Shown: in pieces, positions 51,220 to 62,241 of the stretch | How the letters are laid out: each line of letters opens with the position of its first letter | Position numbering within the stretch: the stretch's first letter is position 1 | From: Cunninghamia lanceolata | Taxonomy: Eukaryota > Streptophyta > Pinopsida > Cupressales > Cupressaceae | Length of the DNA: 64,000 nucleotides | Reading direction: 5' to 3' | NCBI GenBank assembly: GCA_027924645.1 | Contig: BSBN01001482.1 | Location: 10,310,001-10,374,000, forward strand | Notes under the pieces: generated by a model | What the model saw: the letters and a program-made list of their open reading frames with translations, nothing else | What the model was told of the DNA's origin: nothing | The model's database searches: none | Position numbers and translations under genes: made by a program

Positions 51220-51224
51220 TGTCA

Positions 51225-52321
51225 AACTTTTTTTTAAATATCTTATTCATTACATCTAGCATGCCTCCATTTTAAATTTACAAAGTTTATCTATGACTTG
51301 CATCGAGGGAATTATTTCCTAAGCCTACTTGAAGTTGTTTTAGAACATGGGATTTATGATAATGGTAGAAATGATGGTAACATACATACATGCAGAGAAA
51401 TAAACCATATTTCTAAATATATATAGATGAATTCTGATATTTTATGTGAGATGATAAAAATTTTGATTCAAATTACCTAACTAACTAGCTTTATTTATTT
51501 AAGTAGTAGTAGTATGAAACATAAATTTATTTTTTGTTTTACAAAAAAATATATTTTGTATTTTGATATGAGAATTAAAAAAACAAATTCAATACTTTTT
51601 TAATTAATATTTTATAACATATAAAACATATTATGTTCACATATTTATAAGTATAATATAATATAAAATATTATATTTAGACTAAACATATTTAATATTT
51701 ATTATTTAATTATTTTTATTTTGTCTCTAATATAAATACTTTTTTAATTAAGATTTATAACATGTATAAAATATATTATATTCACCTATTTATAAGTATA
51801 ATATAATATAAAATGGTACATTTAGACTAAACATATTTAATATTTAATATATAATTATTTTTATTTTATATATAATATATAATATATAGTCTCTAATATA
51901 ATTGTATTTATTCGTGTTTAGTATATTTAATATATTTTAAAAATAATATTATATTATAAAATCATTTATTTATATTAAATATTTATTTATAATTTAATCA
52001 TATTTATTTTATATATAATATATAATATTTAATATAGTTATATTTGTTATTATTTAGCATATTTAATATAATGTAAATAATTTAGAAATGACAAAGAGAG
52101 ACATAGAGGAGGATAGACAAAAAGATGGAGATAAAGAGAGGAAGATAGAAAAGCAGGTAGAGAAACAGATAAGGGGAGAGATGGAGAGGTAAAGCAATAC
52201 CCAAAGAGAGAGGAAAAGAGAAGTGGAGAGAGATAGATAAAATGAAAAAGAGAGGAAGACAAAAAGAGAGGTAGAGGAAGAGAGAAGTAGAGAGACAAAG
52301 AGAGATGTAATATAGAGAGAT
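51225..52321. repeat. AT-rich and GA-rich low-complexity block
   Basis: AT-rich sequence with TATAATATATAATAT runs changes at about 52085 to purine-rich AGAGAGA-type sequence. The same AT-then-GA order returns at 52322-52647, 58146-58700 and 59430-59850. Stretches near 51660-51720 and 51780-51850 repeat each other (ACTAAACATATTTAATATTT). Reverse-strand frames rich in Ser and Leu across the GA block are artefacts. Confidence 0.75.
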
Positions 52322-52647
52322 GAATACAGAGAGATTTGATATTTATAACTTAATTATATTTATTTTATATATAATTAATTGTATTTATTATTGTATAGTA
52401 TATTTTATATAATATAAATGATTTAATATATTTTAAAAATACTATTATATTAAAAAATTGTTTGATTATATTAAAGATTTATTTATAATTAAGCCATATA
52501 TAATATATAATATAGTTATATTTGATATTATATAGCATATTTTATATAATGTAAATTATGTAAAAGTGAGATAGAGAGACATAGAGGAGGCTAGAGAAAG
52601 AGAGATATAGAAAGAGGGAGGGAGAGAGAAAATGAGATAAAGACATG
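52322..52647. repeat. Tandem unit A, left part (AT then GA)
   Basis: It matches 58146-58480 closely (GTAAAAGTGAGATAGAGAGA and GAGATAAAG are shared). It is interrupted at 52647 by the small copia element and continues at 57394. Confidence 0.8.
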
Positions 52648-52960
52648 TGTTGGTGTATAACCTTTAATCCTAGGCATATACACTATATTTAACCATAGTT
52701 AGGCGTATTTTCCACATGTACTTTGAACTTGTCGTAGTTATCTGTTTTGGAGAGGTGTCGACTTGCATCGACACCTCGTGCTATCTTTGTGGGTGGTTAC
52801 TCACCACCACTTCATGTAGAGGAGTCCTATCCATGTTTGGTGGAGAATCAAGTACTCACAGTGGCCTATTTATATCTTCTTCATTTGTGAATACAATTGG
52901 TCGATCTCATTTGGAATCTCATGTTTGTTTGTCTACTCCATGATCTTGGCAGTTTCTACA
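52648..52960 (+). repeat. Small copia element 5' LTR
   Basis: 313 bp, TGTTGGTGTATAACC to GCAGTTTCTACA. The inverted words GTCGAC and ATCGACACCTC lie near 52758-52775. TATTTATAT near 52865 may be its TATA box. Confidence 0.85.
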
Positions 52961-52972
52961 AGGTATCAGAGC
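52961..52972 (+). other. Primer-binding site of the small copia element
   Basis: AGGTATCAGAGC matches the initiator tRNA-Met site except for its first base and directly follows the LTR. Confidence 0.82.
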
Positions 52973-54479
52973 ATTTTGGTTAGCTTCAAGCCATTTGTTC
53001 TCTGTTATGTCATTTGCATCTTCACATGTCATTTTTTCACACTACGAGGTTTCATTTTTGTTTGGTTCTATTATTCTTTAACTGTGCTCTTGTTGTGTTT
53101 GCTGTGGAGGTTAAAATGCCCATAGAGGGCATCATTTTGTCACGCCATAAAGAGGCCATAGAATGGCCTGCTTCACTGGCTTCTAAATGCCCTTTGAAGG
53201 GCTCAGTATAGGTGACATACACAGGCATCCTCTGCCTTTGTAGAGGAGATTGTGGCACATCAAGAATGGCTCACATAGGCACATCTTGTGTGCTTGCATT
53301 ATAGGCCTGCTACAATCTGCAACACCCATACAAAGGGCTCGGCATAGGTCGTAGACCAGCATGCTCTAGTGTCTTAGAAATGCCCATCATTGGGCCTGCA
53401 GTAGGAATGTTAGGGTAAAGCATAGACACCACACAAAGGCATCACCAAACCATCATCTAAACGATGCAGAAATTGTCCTCACATGCCTCAGTTTCGCCCT
53501 TCCATGCACCCCTGCAATGGCCTCTTAGGTAGAGCGACGAGTGTCTTTTTCTTTATCTCAGTAACGTTGGTAGTATTCATGTTTAAAACTGTCAATAATG
53601 CTGATGTAAGAAACTAAGGGGGAGCAATTTTTCAAAAGTTAAGCCCTTGGTCACATGGGGTTTTAGCCCCTAGTCGTGCATAGCCTAAGTGAGCTTATTT
53701 TTTCTCCTCATTTCAATTTTTTTTCTCCCAAACACATTTGCATGCAATTTTTTTTCCAAAATTTGGAATTTTTATTGCTATGGAAGGATTTTTTTTGTAA
53801 ATGCAAAAATTGAAAGGCCTATAACATTTGCAAATAAACTTGAAATTCAGTGATTCCTTTTTCAAAAGTGCACATTGGTTTTTTGTCACCGATCTAACTA
53901 GCCTAAAATCGCACTAAAATTATAAAGTGCTTGTTTAAGCTATTTTTTGGGTGACCTATCGCACTCCTATAAAGTGCTAAAGTTGGGGCGGGGAACACAT
54001 AATTAATGGGGGGACTCATATCATCAAAAGGTGTTAAATCATGTTAATGCACTAATTTTATAAAGTGCCACTTCAAGGGGGGGTATTAAGCAAGAGTAAT
54101 CAAGTACTCAAACTTATTAAGTGCTAATACCCCCTCACAATCAGACCATTGTAATCTTTATCTCTTGTCGACTCCAACGAATGGTTGGATGGCTAAATCA
54201 ACTCAAGGCATAGGCATTTTCTCCCAATTTATAGTGTGAATGCATTAAATAGGCTATTTTTGTGGAAAATTGATTTTGTAATTACTTTTGCTTGGTAGCT
54301 CAAAATTGAGCACTATTTTTTTTGTAAAAGTTAATGTTTTCACATTTCCCATCTCATGAACCTACTTGCATTGTAAATCACACTATGTTATAAAGTGTCA
54401 AAATTGGGGGGTGACCAAATCAAGGGGTTAGCTACTGTGTTGACTTTCTTTTGTCTAGACGAATTAACTTGTTCTAATC
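52973..54479 (+). other. Hairpin-rich leader of the small copia element
   Basis: There is no convincing ORF in 1.5 kb. Short perfect inverted repeats are frequent: 53116-53132 (ATGCCC/GGGCAT), 53153-53169 (AGGCCA/TGGCCT), 53189-53202 and 53382-53395 (GCCC/GGGC), 53347-53357 (GGTC/GACC). A second series with stems GCACT/AGTGC follows at 53921-53940, 53961-53977, 54049-54068, 54104-54124 and, as ACACT/AGTGT, 54380-54398. An AAGGGGGAG tract lies at about 53618. Confidence 0.65.
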
Positions 54480-55001
54480 ATGGGATATGAAACTCACTCT
54501 TTTGTAATCAACCTAAACAAGGGAAATCATAAGTCTTGGTGGGAAGGCATCCTAAAACATCTCAGGATCCATAATCTCATACTGCATCTATATGGACTTG
54601 TCTCTGAACCTAGTAAACAATCTCAGAAGACTAAGTGGTTTAAACATCATGATCACATTGTTGGATTAATAAGTTTACATATTCCAGATGATGCCTTGTA
54701 TGCCATAATGAATATTGATTGTCCACATGCATTATGGGTCAAAATTTGGGAGATATATGGAGACTCAAATGTTTCTCCATTCCCACATGATCCTGTCTTG
54801 ATCACAACCCACATCCCTAATCATGATACAGAAACAAAATGTTTCAATGACATAGAAGAAGTCATCCCTCCTACTATTGCTTCATTAGATTCTAGGTCAC
54901 TTCTTGAAAAGCTTCCAGTGCTTCTTTGCAACAAGATATCAATCTTCCTAGCATTGTTGATTGGGACAAATTTCTACCTGACATCATTTGTTTGTTTATA
55001 G
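54480..55001 (+). pseudogene. Copia gag-like remnant
   Basis: 174 codons from ATG 54480 (MGYETHSFVINLNKGNHKSW). The pattern of a Trp-containing start, LRIHNLILHLYGLV, a W-F-K-H-H-D stretch, LISLHIPDDALYAIMN and ALWVKIWEIYG fits the N-terminal half of copia gag (UBN2-like). It then runs out of family sequence. An overlapping frame (54926-55282) may continue it after a frameshift near 54930. No zinc knuckle was seen. Confidence 0.65.
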
Positions 55002-55539
55002 AATTTTCCATTGCTGACATGGAAGCACACATTGAGGACATCAATTTTCTCTTCGATGCTAGTTTCAATGAAGCTGCATCAACATTGTCCACTTTGGATA
55101 GTCATGCTCTACATTGTCCTACACATGGTTCTAGATCATCATCATTCTCATCTATTACACATGCACCTGATTTGATTATGGCATCCTTCGGCATCGACAT
55201 GAGGACACCTGAGCACTCTTTGAAAACATCAACATGGGCATCATCATCCTTGGACCAAATTCATCATGATTCAAGATCATAAATACATCTTCTTGAATGG
55301 GAAGATATCTTGCATCTTCAAGTGGTTTCATTTCTTCCCAAGGGAAGGAACATTGTTCAGCATTCTTAGATCTACATATGCATCCTTTGTCGACTATTCA
55401 GACTCACTGCAGCAAGACATGTACTATGGGGGGGTCTCATAGACCTTCTATAATTTCCTCTCCTATGGGGGGAATCTTATATTGTACTTAGTGAAAGAAG
55501 TAGTACTTCTTCACTTGTATAATATCTTTTTGGAGGATA

Positions 55540-55720
55540 GCTTTTTCCCACTGGGTTTTTTTATCTTACTCCATTTTTTGAGAGATTTCTTTGTAAATGA
55601 GTACCTCACTAGGCTAGTATCTGGGACCCATTTCTCTTTATTGTACATGGGTACCTCACCAGGACTTGTATTTGGGACCCATCTCTTCTTGAACTCACCT
55701 AAGTTGTGCTTAAGGGAGGG
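55540..55720 (+). other. Copia 3' end segment, copy 1
   Basis: It matches 56940-57072 (TTTTTCCCACT, GGGACCCAT, AACTCACCTAAG, TGCTTAAGGG). It contains an internal duplication (GTACCTCAC...GGGACCCAT twice, about 55601-55682) and ends in a polypurine tract directly before an LTR-like start at 55721. Confidence 0.7.
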
Positions 55721-55958
55721 TGTTAGTGCTAAACTATACCTTATATTACTTATTCTAAGTTTAATATATTTAAGCACATGGCTTTAAACCACCTTAGGTG
55801 CTAGGTGTCAAACTTGAAGAGTTGTATTGGACTCTCCAAGCTATCTGTCAACACTCATTTGAGACTTGGTGAGAGGAGTGTGAAGTCAACTCAACCTCTT
55901 CACCTCTCTCACCTATATATGTCACCTCTTGTTCATTGTTTAATTATAGAAATTCACA
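55721..55958 (+). repeat. LTR-like segment of a second copia type
   Basis: TGTTAGTGCTAAAC follows the tract TTAAGGGAGGG exactly as an LTR should, but the sequence is unlike the 52648/57073 LTRs. The probable end is AAATTCACA at 55958. No matching 5' partner or target duplication was found, so it is probably a 3' LTR brought in by recombination. Confidence 0.5.
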
Positions 55959-56049
55959 ATTATTAAGAAAGAGTAATCAAGCACTCAAACTTATTAAGTG
56001 CCACCTTAAAAACTAAGTTCAAGAAAGGATTTTAATTCAACTTCACAAC

Positions 56050-56382
56050 TTGAGGGTAAAAAGAAAAGAGAATTTCATGGCTCCTTCTAATAAAGAAGTC
56101 AACAAATGGATTCTTAGTTCTATTGCAATGGATCACATGTCACCTTACCAAGAGGTATTTGTGAGATTCAAACCATGCAATACCTTCAAAATTTTGATGG
56201 ATGATATCTACTACAATGTTTGTGGTAAGGGAACCCTAAAGTTAGGAAATGGATTTGTACACAATATATTTTTTATTCCTGAACTTTTAAGAAATCATCT
56301 CTCTATATATCAGCTCACCTATTCTGACAAAATAGTTGAGTTTATAGACACAACAACCCTAATCAAAGAATCACAAAGTTGA
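56050..56382 (+). pseudogene. Copia protease remnant
   Basis: WILSSIAMDHMSPYQEVF has the layout of the copia protease (W-I-x-D-S-G-A-x-x-H-M) with the catalytic Asp and Gly lost. The later GKGTLKLGNGF and FFIPELLRNHLSIYQLT match the second half of the family. It is inactive. It is followed by 56383-56930, where I see no gene. Confidence 0.75.
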
Positions 56383-57072
56383 AAACTTGTAGCAGTAGTG
56401 AAGGTTTGTCACTTTGACCACAGCTTCATTTTTTCACACTTTACATCAGGTGAAGAGGATGTAACTTCAAAGCCTAGTGTTAGTTCATGGCTCAGCTCAA
56501 TTGGTTCTATATAGCAGGTTGATTGAACTCCAATAACATCTTTTTTTGTAAATACACTCATAGAGTTCCATGTAATTGAATGTGTGTTACACATAAAGGG
56601 AATTAGGAAATTGTACTCACATTGATCTATAAAGTGTAATGGGGGTTGAACAATAACAACTATGAATCGTTGTGCAAATTCTCATCTCATTAGTATGTGC
56701 ACTCAATGCACGTCCTTATTTTTAGTTTTTAGTATATTTCTTGGACCTACATCCTGGTCTTTATCCCTTGCACACAACCTACTTAAATTAGTTTGCTAAA
56801 CTCTCTTAGAATTAAGGGAATGGCAGAATTTACAAATGTTTCATGCTTCAGGAGTTCCTCATATCTACATCAGAATCAGCATCAGTAACATCATCTTTTG
56901 GGGGGTATCTAATCCTTTCCTTCTTTTTCTCTCTTTTGGGGGATAGTTTTTTTCCCACTAGATTTTCTATCTTTCTTTGTTTCTAAGAGATTTGCATTGT
57001 GCATGGGTACCACACCAAGCTTATAGCTGGGACCCATTTTTCATAAACTCACCTAAGCTATGCTTAAGGGGG

Positions 57073-57388
57073 CGTCGGTGTATAATGTTTAACCCTAGGT
57101 GTATACACTAGCTCTATCCATAGTTAGGCTTATTTTCCACATGTACTTTGAACTTGTCAAAGTAGTTAGCCATTTTGGAGAGCTGTCGACTTGCATCGAC
57201 ACCTCACACTATCCTTGTGGGTTGTTACTCGCCACCACTTCATGTAGAGGAGTCCTATCCTCATTTGGTGGAGAATCAAGTACTCACACTCACCTATTTA
57301 TATCTTCTTCATTTGTGAATACAATTGGTCAATTTCATTTACAATCTCGTGCTTGTTTGTCGACTCCATGATCTTGGCAGTTTCAACA
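57073..57388 (+). repeat. Small copia element 3' LTR
   Basis: 316 bp. The first bases read CGTCGGTG where the 5' copy has TGTTGGTG. It ends TTTCAACA and is preceded by GCTTAAGGGGG, its polypurine tract. Confidence 0.85.
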
Positions 57389-57393
57389 ACATT

Positions 57394-58145
57394 GAGGAGG
57401 ATAGAGCAAGAAAGATATAGAAAGTGAGATAGAGATAGAAAGAATGCAAGAGAGATGAAGAGAGAAAAAGAGGTAAAGCAAGAGAGAATGGGAGAGATGG
57501 ACAGATAAACGGATACATAGAGAGAGAGGAATAGAGAAGTGGAGAGAGATAGAGAGATGAAAGAGAGAGGAAGAAAGGAAGAGAGAAAGAGAGGTAGAGG
57601 AAGAGAGGTAGAGGAAGAGAGAAGGGGATAAATAGAGAGACAGATGAATACAGAGAGAGAGAGAGAGAGTAGGCATGCTACCTAATTCGATGCATTTCAT
57701 CATTTAGAATAAAAATGAGTCAATATTATTTGCATAAATATTATTTCTACATATTAAAATTATTTAGAGGCTATCAGTTACATTTTAAGACACTCTCAAA
57801 ACAATGGAGGTAACTAGACAAATACACTAGAAAACAAGCATGGTCAACCATATAATGCAATGTGGTCTCCTCCTTCCTAACACTTTTCAAAATGGCACTA
57901 TTTAGAGAAGAATAATGATTTCACTATACAATTAAAGTTTCAATAATGCTTTCTACTCTTTGACAAACATGGGGCTAAAAATCTACTCCAAAACATATGA
58001 ATCCAAAGGAAATGTATAAATGCCCTCCTCTTAAAGTTATAACAAAAATTAAACAAAAGAAACACATAAATATTAAGAAGATATAGTGAAAAACCAACAA
58101 TTAAGCTGAAATTTGGTTAGTTTGTGTTGTAATTGATGTGCTAAT
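57394..58145. repeat. Tandem unit A, right part (GA then unique)
   Basis: The GA block 57394-57670 continues the block cut at 52647. The unique stretch 57700-58145 (GAGTCAATATTATTTGCATA, ACAATGGAGG, CATGGGGCTAA) is repeated at 58735-59210 with roughly 90% identity by eye. Confidence 0.85.
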
Positions 58146-59215
58146 ATATAGTATTTATAACTCAATATTTATTTTTTATATAATATATAATCTGTAATAT
58201 TTAATTGTATTTATTATTGTATAGTATATTTTATATAATGTAAATTATTTAATATATTTAAAAATACTATTATATTATAAAATAATTTATTTATATTAAA
58301 TATTTTTTATAATTTCATCATATTTATTTTATATATAATATATAATATCTAATATAGTTATTTGTTATTACATATCATATTTTATATAATGTAAATTATG
58401 TAAAAGTGAGATAGAGAGACATAGAGGAGGCTAGAGAAAGAGAGATATAGATAGAGGGAGGGAGACAGGAAATGAGATAAAGATAGAGGAGGAAAGAGAA
58501 AAAGAGATATAGAAAGAGAGACATAGACAAAGAGAATGAAAGAGAGAGGAAGAGAGAAGGGGAGAGACTGGGAGATAAAGGGATACATAGAGAGAGGAAT
58601 AGAGAAGTGGAGAGAGATAGAGATAATGAAAGAGAGAGGAAGAGAGAAAGATAGGTAGAGGAAGAGAGAAGGTGATAGACCAAGAAACAGATGAATACAC
58701 ACACACATATTAGCCATACTAACTAATTGGATTTATTTCATCATTTAGAAGAAAAATGAGTCAATATTATTTGCATAAATATTTTTCCTACATGCTAAAT
58801 TACTTAGAGGCTATTAATTACATTTTAAAACTCTCTCAAAACAATGGAGGCAACTAGACAAATACACTAGAAAACAAGCATGGCCAACCATATAACGTAA
58901 TGTGGTCTCCACCTTCCTGACACTTTTGAAAATGACACTACTTAGAGAAGAATAATGATTTCACTATACAATTAAAGTTTCAATAATTCTTTCCAGTCTT
59001 TGACAAACATGGGGCTAAGAATCTACTCCAAAACATATGAATCCAAAGGAAATGTACAAATTCCCTCCTCTTAAATTTATATGTACAAAAGAACAATAGT
59101 AACAAAAAATTAAACAAAAGAAACACATAAATACTAAAAATCCATAGTTAAAAACCAACAATTATGCTCAAATTTGGTTAATTTGTGTTGTAATTGATAC
59201 TGCTAATCTATATCA
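58146..59215. repeat. Tandem unit B (AT, GA, unique)
   Basis: A complete copy of the unit: AT-rich 58146-58400, GA-rich 58403-58700, unique 58735-59210. The offset to unit A is about 1.03 kb in the unique part. It is a direct tandem duplication. Confidence 0.85.
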
Positions 59216-60062
59216 ATCTACTTTATGCTGAAAGGAAATTGCACCAAAAAAAGAAATAACTGAGAAAAGTGACATTCATTGGACAATAGTGGCATTCTCA
59301 ATTCTCTCTTTTCATGTGGTAATGTAAACTTCGCTTTGGGAGATGCAAAAGTACATCTCCACAATAAATATCCCTTTTTTTTTATGTTTTCATTACTCAG
59401 ATGTCTTCTATCTTGAAAAGGATAAACTAAACATATTTAATATTTAATATTTAATTATTTTTATTTTATATATAATATATAGTCGCTAATATAATTATAT
59501 TTATTCTTGTTTAGCATATTTTATATAATGTAAATTATTTCATATATTGTAAAAATAATATTATATTATAAAATAATTTATTTATATTAATTATTTATTT
59601 ATAATATAATCATATTTATTCTATATATAATATATAATATTTAATATTTAATATAGTTATATTTCTTATTATTTAGCACATTTTATATAGTTAAATTATT
59701 TAGAAATGAGATAGACATAGAGGAGGATAGAGAAGGATAGGGAGATAGAGAGAGAGAGAGAATGAAAGAGAGAGGAAGATAGAAAGAGAGGTAGAGGAAA
59801 AGAGAAGGGGAGAGACAAAGAGATAGATGAACACAAAGAGAGAGAGATATATTTAATATTTATAACTTAATTATATTAATTTTATATATAATATATAGTC
59901 TCTAATGTAATTATATTTATTTTTGTATATTATATTATATATTATAAATTATTTAATATATTTTAAAAATGCTATTATATTATAAATCGTTTGTTTATAT
60001 TAAATATTTATTTATAATATAATCATATATATTTTATATATAATATCTAATATCTAATATAG
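59216..60062. repeat. Further AT/GA module copies
   Basis: 59216-59425 is unique sequence with no gene seen. AT-rich (59430-59700), GA-rich (59705-59850) and AT-rich (59850-60062) blocks follow in the same style as the units before. The pattern stops in the middle of the usual CTAATATAGTTATT word at 60062, where the minus-strand element begins. Confidence 0.7.
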
Positions 60063-60240
60063 TTTTTGATAAGTTCAGCTAGAAACTAGGGTCCAAATCC
60101 CTTTAACAAAGCAGCCCCAAGGGCATCAGGCCTTTAACATGCCAGAAATAGTAGCTTGACAACACTTAAACAGTAGACTAAAACAACAGAACAAAAATAA
60201 CAAAACGACAGAGAAAACAGAAAGTAGGAGAAACAAGAAA
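60063..60240 (-). other. 3' trailer of the minus-strand unknown gene
   Basis: A non-coding stretch between the terminal stop and the tandem-repeat field. Read on the minus strand it ends GCTGAACTTATCA followed by AAAAAC. The boundary at 60062/60063 is sharp, but I found no partner end or target duplication. Confidence 0.45.
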
Positions 60241-61739
60241 CTACGAGCTATCAGTTGCCTCAAACTTGGCCAAGAACTCGACCATCTCCTTGTAGTCACC
60301 TAAGCTATCGATGCCCACTTGTTTAACCTTGTCATCCATATCCTTCACTGCAATGAAGATGGAAGCCGCTCAGTGCAAAGCTTTAGCCGTGAACTCTGCC
60401 ATGACCTTCCATTTGTTCTGCATTGAGTCCATTCTTTTTTGGAGGTTCTGGATATCCTCTGCATGTTTGCTGTGTAGAGTGCAGTCCCCCTTGTTGGCTT
60501 GATGAACAGTCTCCCTTGCATGCTTCTTACCAATAGTGGCTTTCTTCTTACCTTCCAGGCTATTCAAACTATTTTCATTCATTGAAGCAAAGTGGCTAGT
60601 GCCCTCAACTTCACGCACAGAATCAGTGAAAGCCTCCTCCTCCTCTTATCCATAGTCTCCTTCACAAATTTAGAGTCCTCAGAACCTTCCACCCCTAGAG
60701 AACTGATCAATGGTTTCCCAACAATCCTTTCGGAATGGTGGATACTCAGAAGAGCAATCTCCTCACCTTCAATACTACCCTTAGTTTCTAGAATAGTGTC
60801 TAATTCAATAATTTTCACAGGAGCATCCTCTGTGATAGCACCCTTCCCTTCCTTCTACTTCTTCATCAGAATTCCCTCCAATTCCTCCACCCTATCTCTC
60901 TTTCCAGACTTCCTTCCCTACACTAGAGTAACATGCTTTTATTTTGTGTTTTTAGCAGAAGTAGGGGTCTCAGACAAAATCCCTTCCACCGCACTGGGGT
61001 CACCCTTAAACATGGGAGGCCCAATGTAAGTTTTCACTTTACCCTTACCCCTATGGGAACTCCCTAGATGAGGGTCCTCTAGAATCTTGACTTGAATAGG
61101 TTCAGGCAGACAAAGGGCAAGGTGGAAATGATACATTTTCAAAATAAGGCCTTGATGAATCAAAATAAGAGGATAATTGGCATTCTTGGCCCTAAGCTCC
61201 CTAACAAACTTAATGGAATTTTCTAGCAAAGAAAGTAAAAAGAAGGGAAAACTAATCTCAACCTTGTTCCTAAAATGATTTAAGAGAGCAAACTGATAGT
61301 TGTAGCATACCCAAAATTGCCCTTCAAGCGTGAAAAACTTCATTATCATGAGACAAATTTGTTTACATGGCTCTGACAACTCCTCTCTCGCAAAACCACC
61401 ATGAAGTTTCACAGGAGCCTCCCCCTCACAAAAGAAGAGATTCATGTGCTCAGGGTTGGCCACTTTGCTATGCCTTGAGTGTTTTTTGCCTTTCATGGGT
61501 AACCCAATGGCTTGACCAATGACCTCCTCAGAGATTTGGAAACCAATCTTCCCAATCCTGACTTTTCTGGTTTCCTCATCCCATGACTCCGCAAATTATT
61601 TTGACAGATTTTCATCATGTCCCATCATCCGTTCGAGGAATGGAACCACCTCCCCCTCTTGGATAATATGACAAACTATAGGGTCCTACTTAAATTTCTT
61701 GGCTGAGATGGGTTCAATTTTAACCATATCTGCTCCCAT
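60241..61739 (-). pseudogene. Broken gene for an unknown element protein with helical tail
   Basis: About 500 codons on the minus strand, from ATG at 61739 to TAG at 60241-60243. In the N-terminal part, FAESWDEE and IGFQISEEVIGQAIGLP-like residues precede a globular stretch (61496-60939) rich in Phe/Leu. A Glu/Lys linker follows, then a helical C-terminal part with DIQNLQKRMDSMQNKWK. Four stops before 60800 and one frameshift (about 60600) break it, and another stop lies at 60370. I recognise no named family or catalytic motif. The architecture parallels the broken gene at 8412-11601, though I could not align the N-terminal parts. Confidence 0.6.
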
Positions 61740-62241
61740 CTTACTGGTCTAAGAATGGCTAAGGAAACTGAACTGGTTTTGATCAATATGGAAACAAACA
61801 CAATTTGTAGCCTTGAAATTCAGAAAGGTACCGCTAAAATAGAAATTGTGTTGAGTTGTAGTAATGATGATGATGCCATTATTATTATTACAAGCCTTAA
61901 AATCACCACCAAGATACATCTCATTGGGAGAAGGATTTAGCTAACACCTCATGTGAAGATATGCAACTCTAGCCTCCATCTTAAACTAACCATGATGGAT
62001 CATGAATTTAGCCATCACATCCATCCTCCATCTCGCAGCCACCTGTCCACTCCTCGTCCTTTTAGAATTGTGAAATCTATACTCTGGATCTCTGCCAATA
62101 CCAAAGTCCTTATGCATTTTGGCACGCCAACCAAGCTTTCCCATCAAGCTCCTCATAGTACTATTATCAATGTTGTCCCCTATATCCCCTTAGACCCCTT
62201 TACCCCAACTTCTATTAATAGGACCTGGTTGACTCAACCAC
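61740..62241. other. Unassigned stretch upstream of the minus-strand gene
   Basis: No supportable gene. It may contain the 5' leader of the minus-strand unknown gene. It ends in ACCAC (62237-62241), the sequence flanking the copia LTR; the other copy of that target site would lie beyond the window. Confidence 0.4.

Larger units (their letters stand above)
52648..57388 (+). mobile_element. Small decayed copia element, about 313-bp LTRs
   Basis: 5' LTR 52648-52960 and 3' LTR 57073-57388 share GTCGACTTGCATCGACACCT and many other blocks. The flanks are ACATG (52643-52647) and ACATT (57389-57393). Primer-binding site AGGTATCAGAGC (52961-52972). The interior holds a hairpin-rich leader, a gag-like frame, a second unrelated LTR-like start, a protease remnant and a polypurine stretch. 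No integrase or reverse transcriptase was recognised, so it is a mosaic deletion derivative. Confidence 0.85.

Noticed and set aside
54480..55282. An intact host gene
   Set aside because: The frame begins like copia gag, lies between the LTRs of a decayed element and ends without the rest of gag.
57383..58717. Reverse-strand Ser/Leu-rich frames that look like membrane proteins (also 52050-52298)
   Set aside because: They are the translation of GA-rich low-complexity DNA in several frames at once. Three overlapping frames at 58382-58717 all look alike.
60311..61029. Plus-strand frames of 63 and 145 codons
   Set aside because: They are antisense shadows of the minus-strand broken gene at 60241-61739, which has the more protein-like composition and consistent frame.
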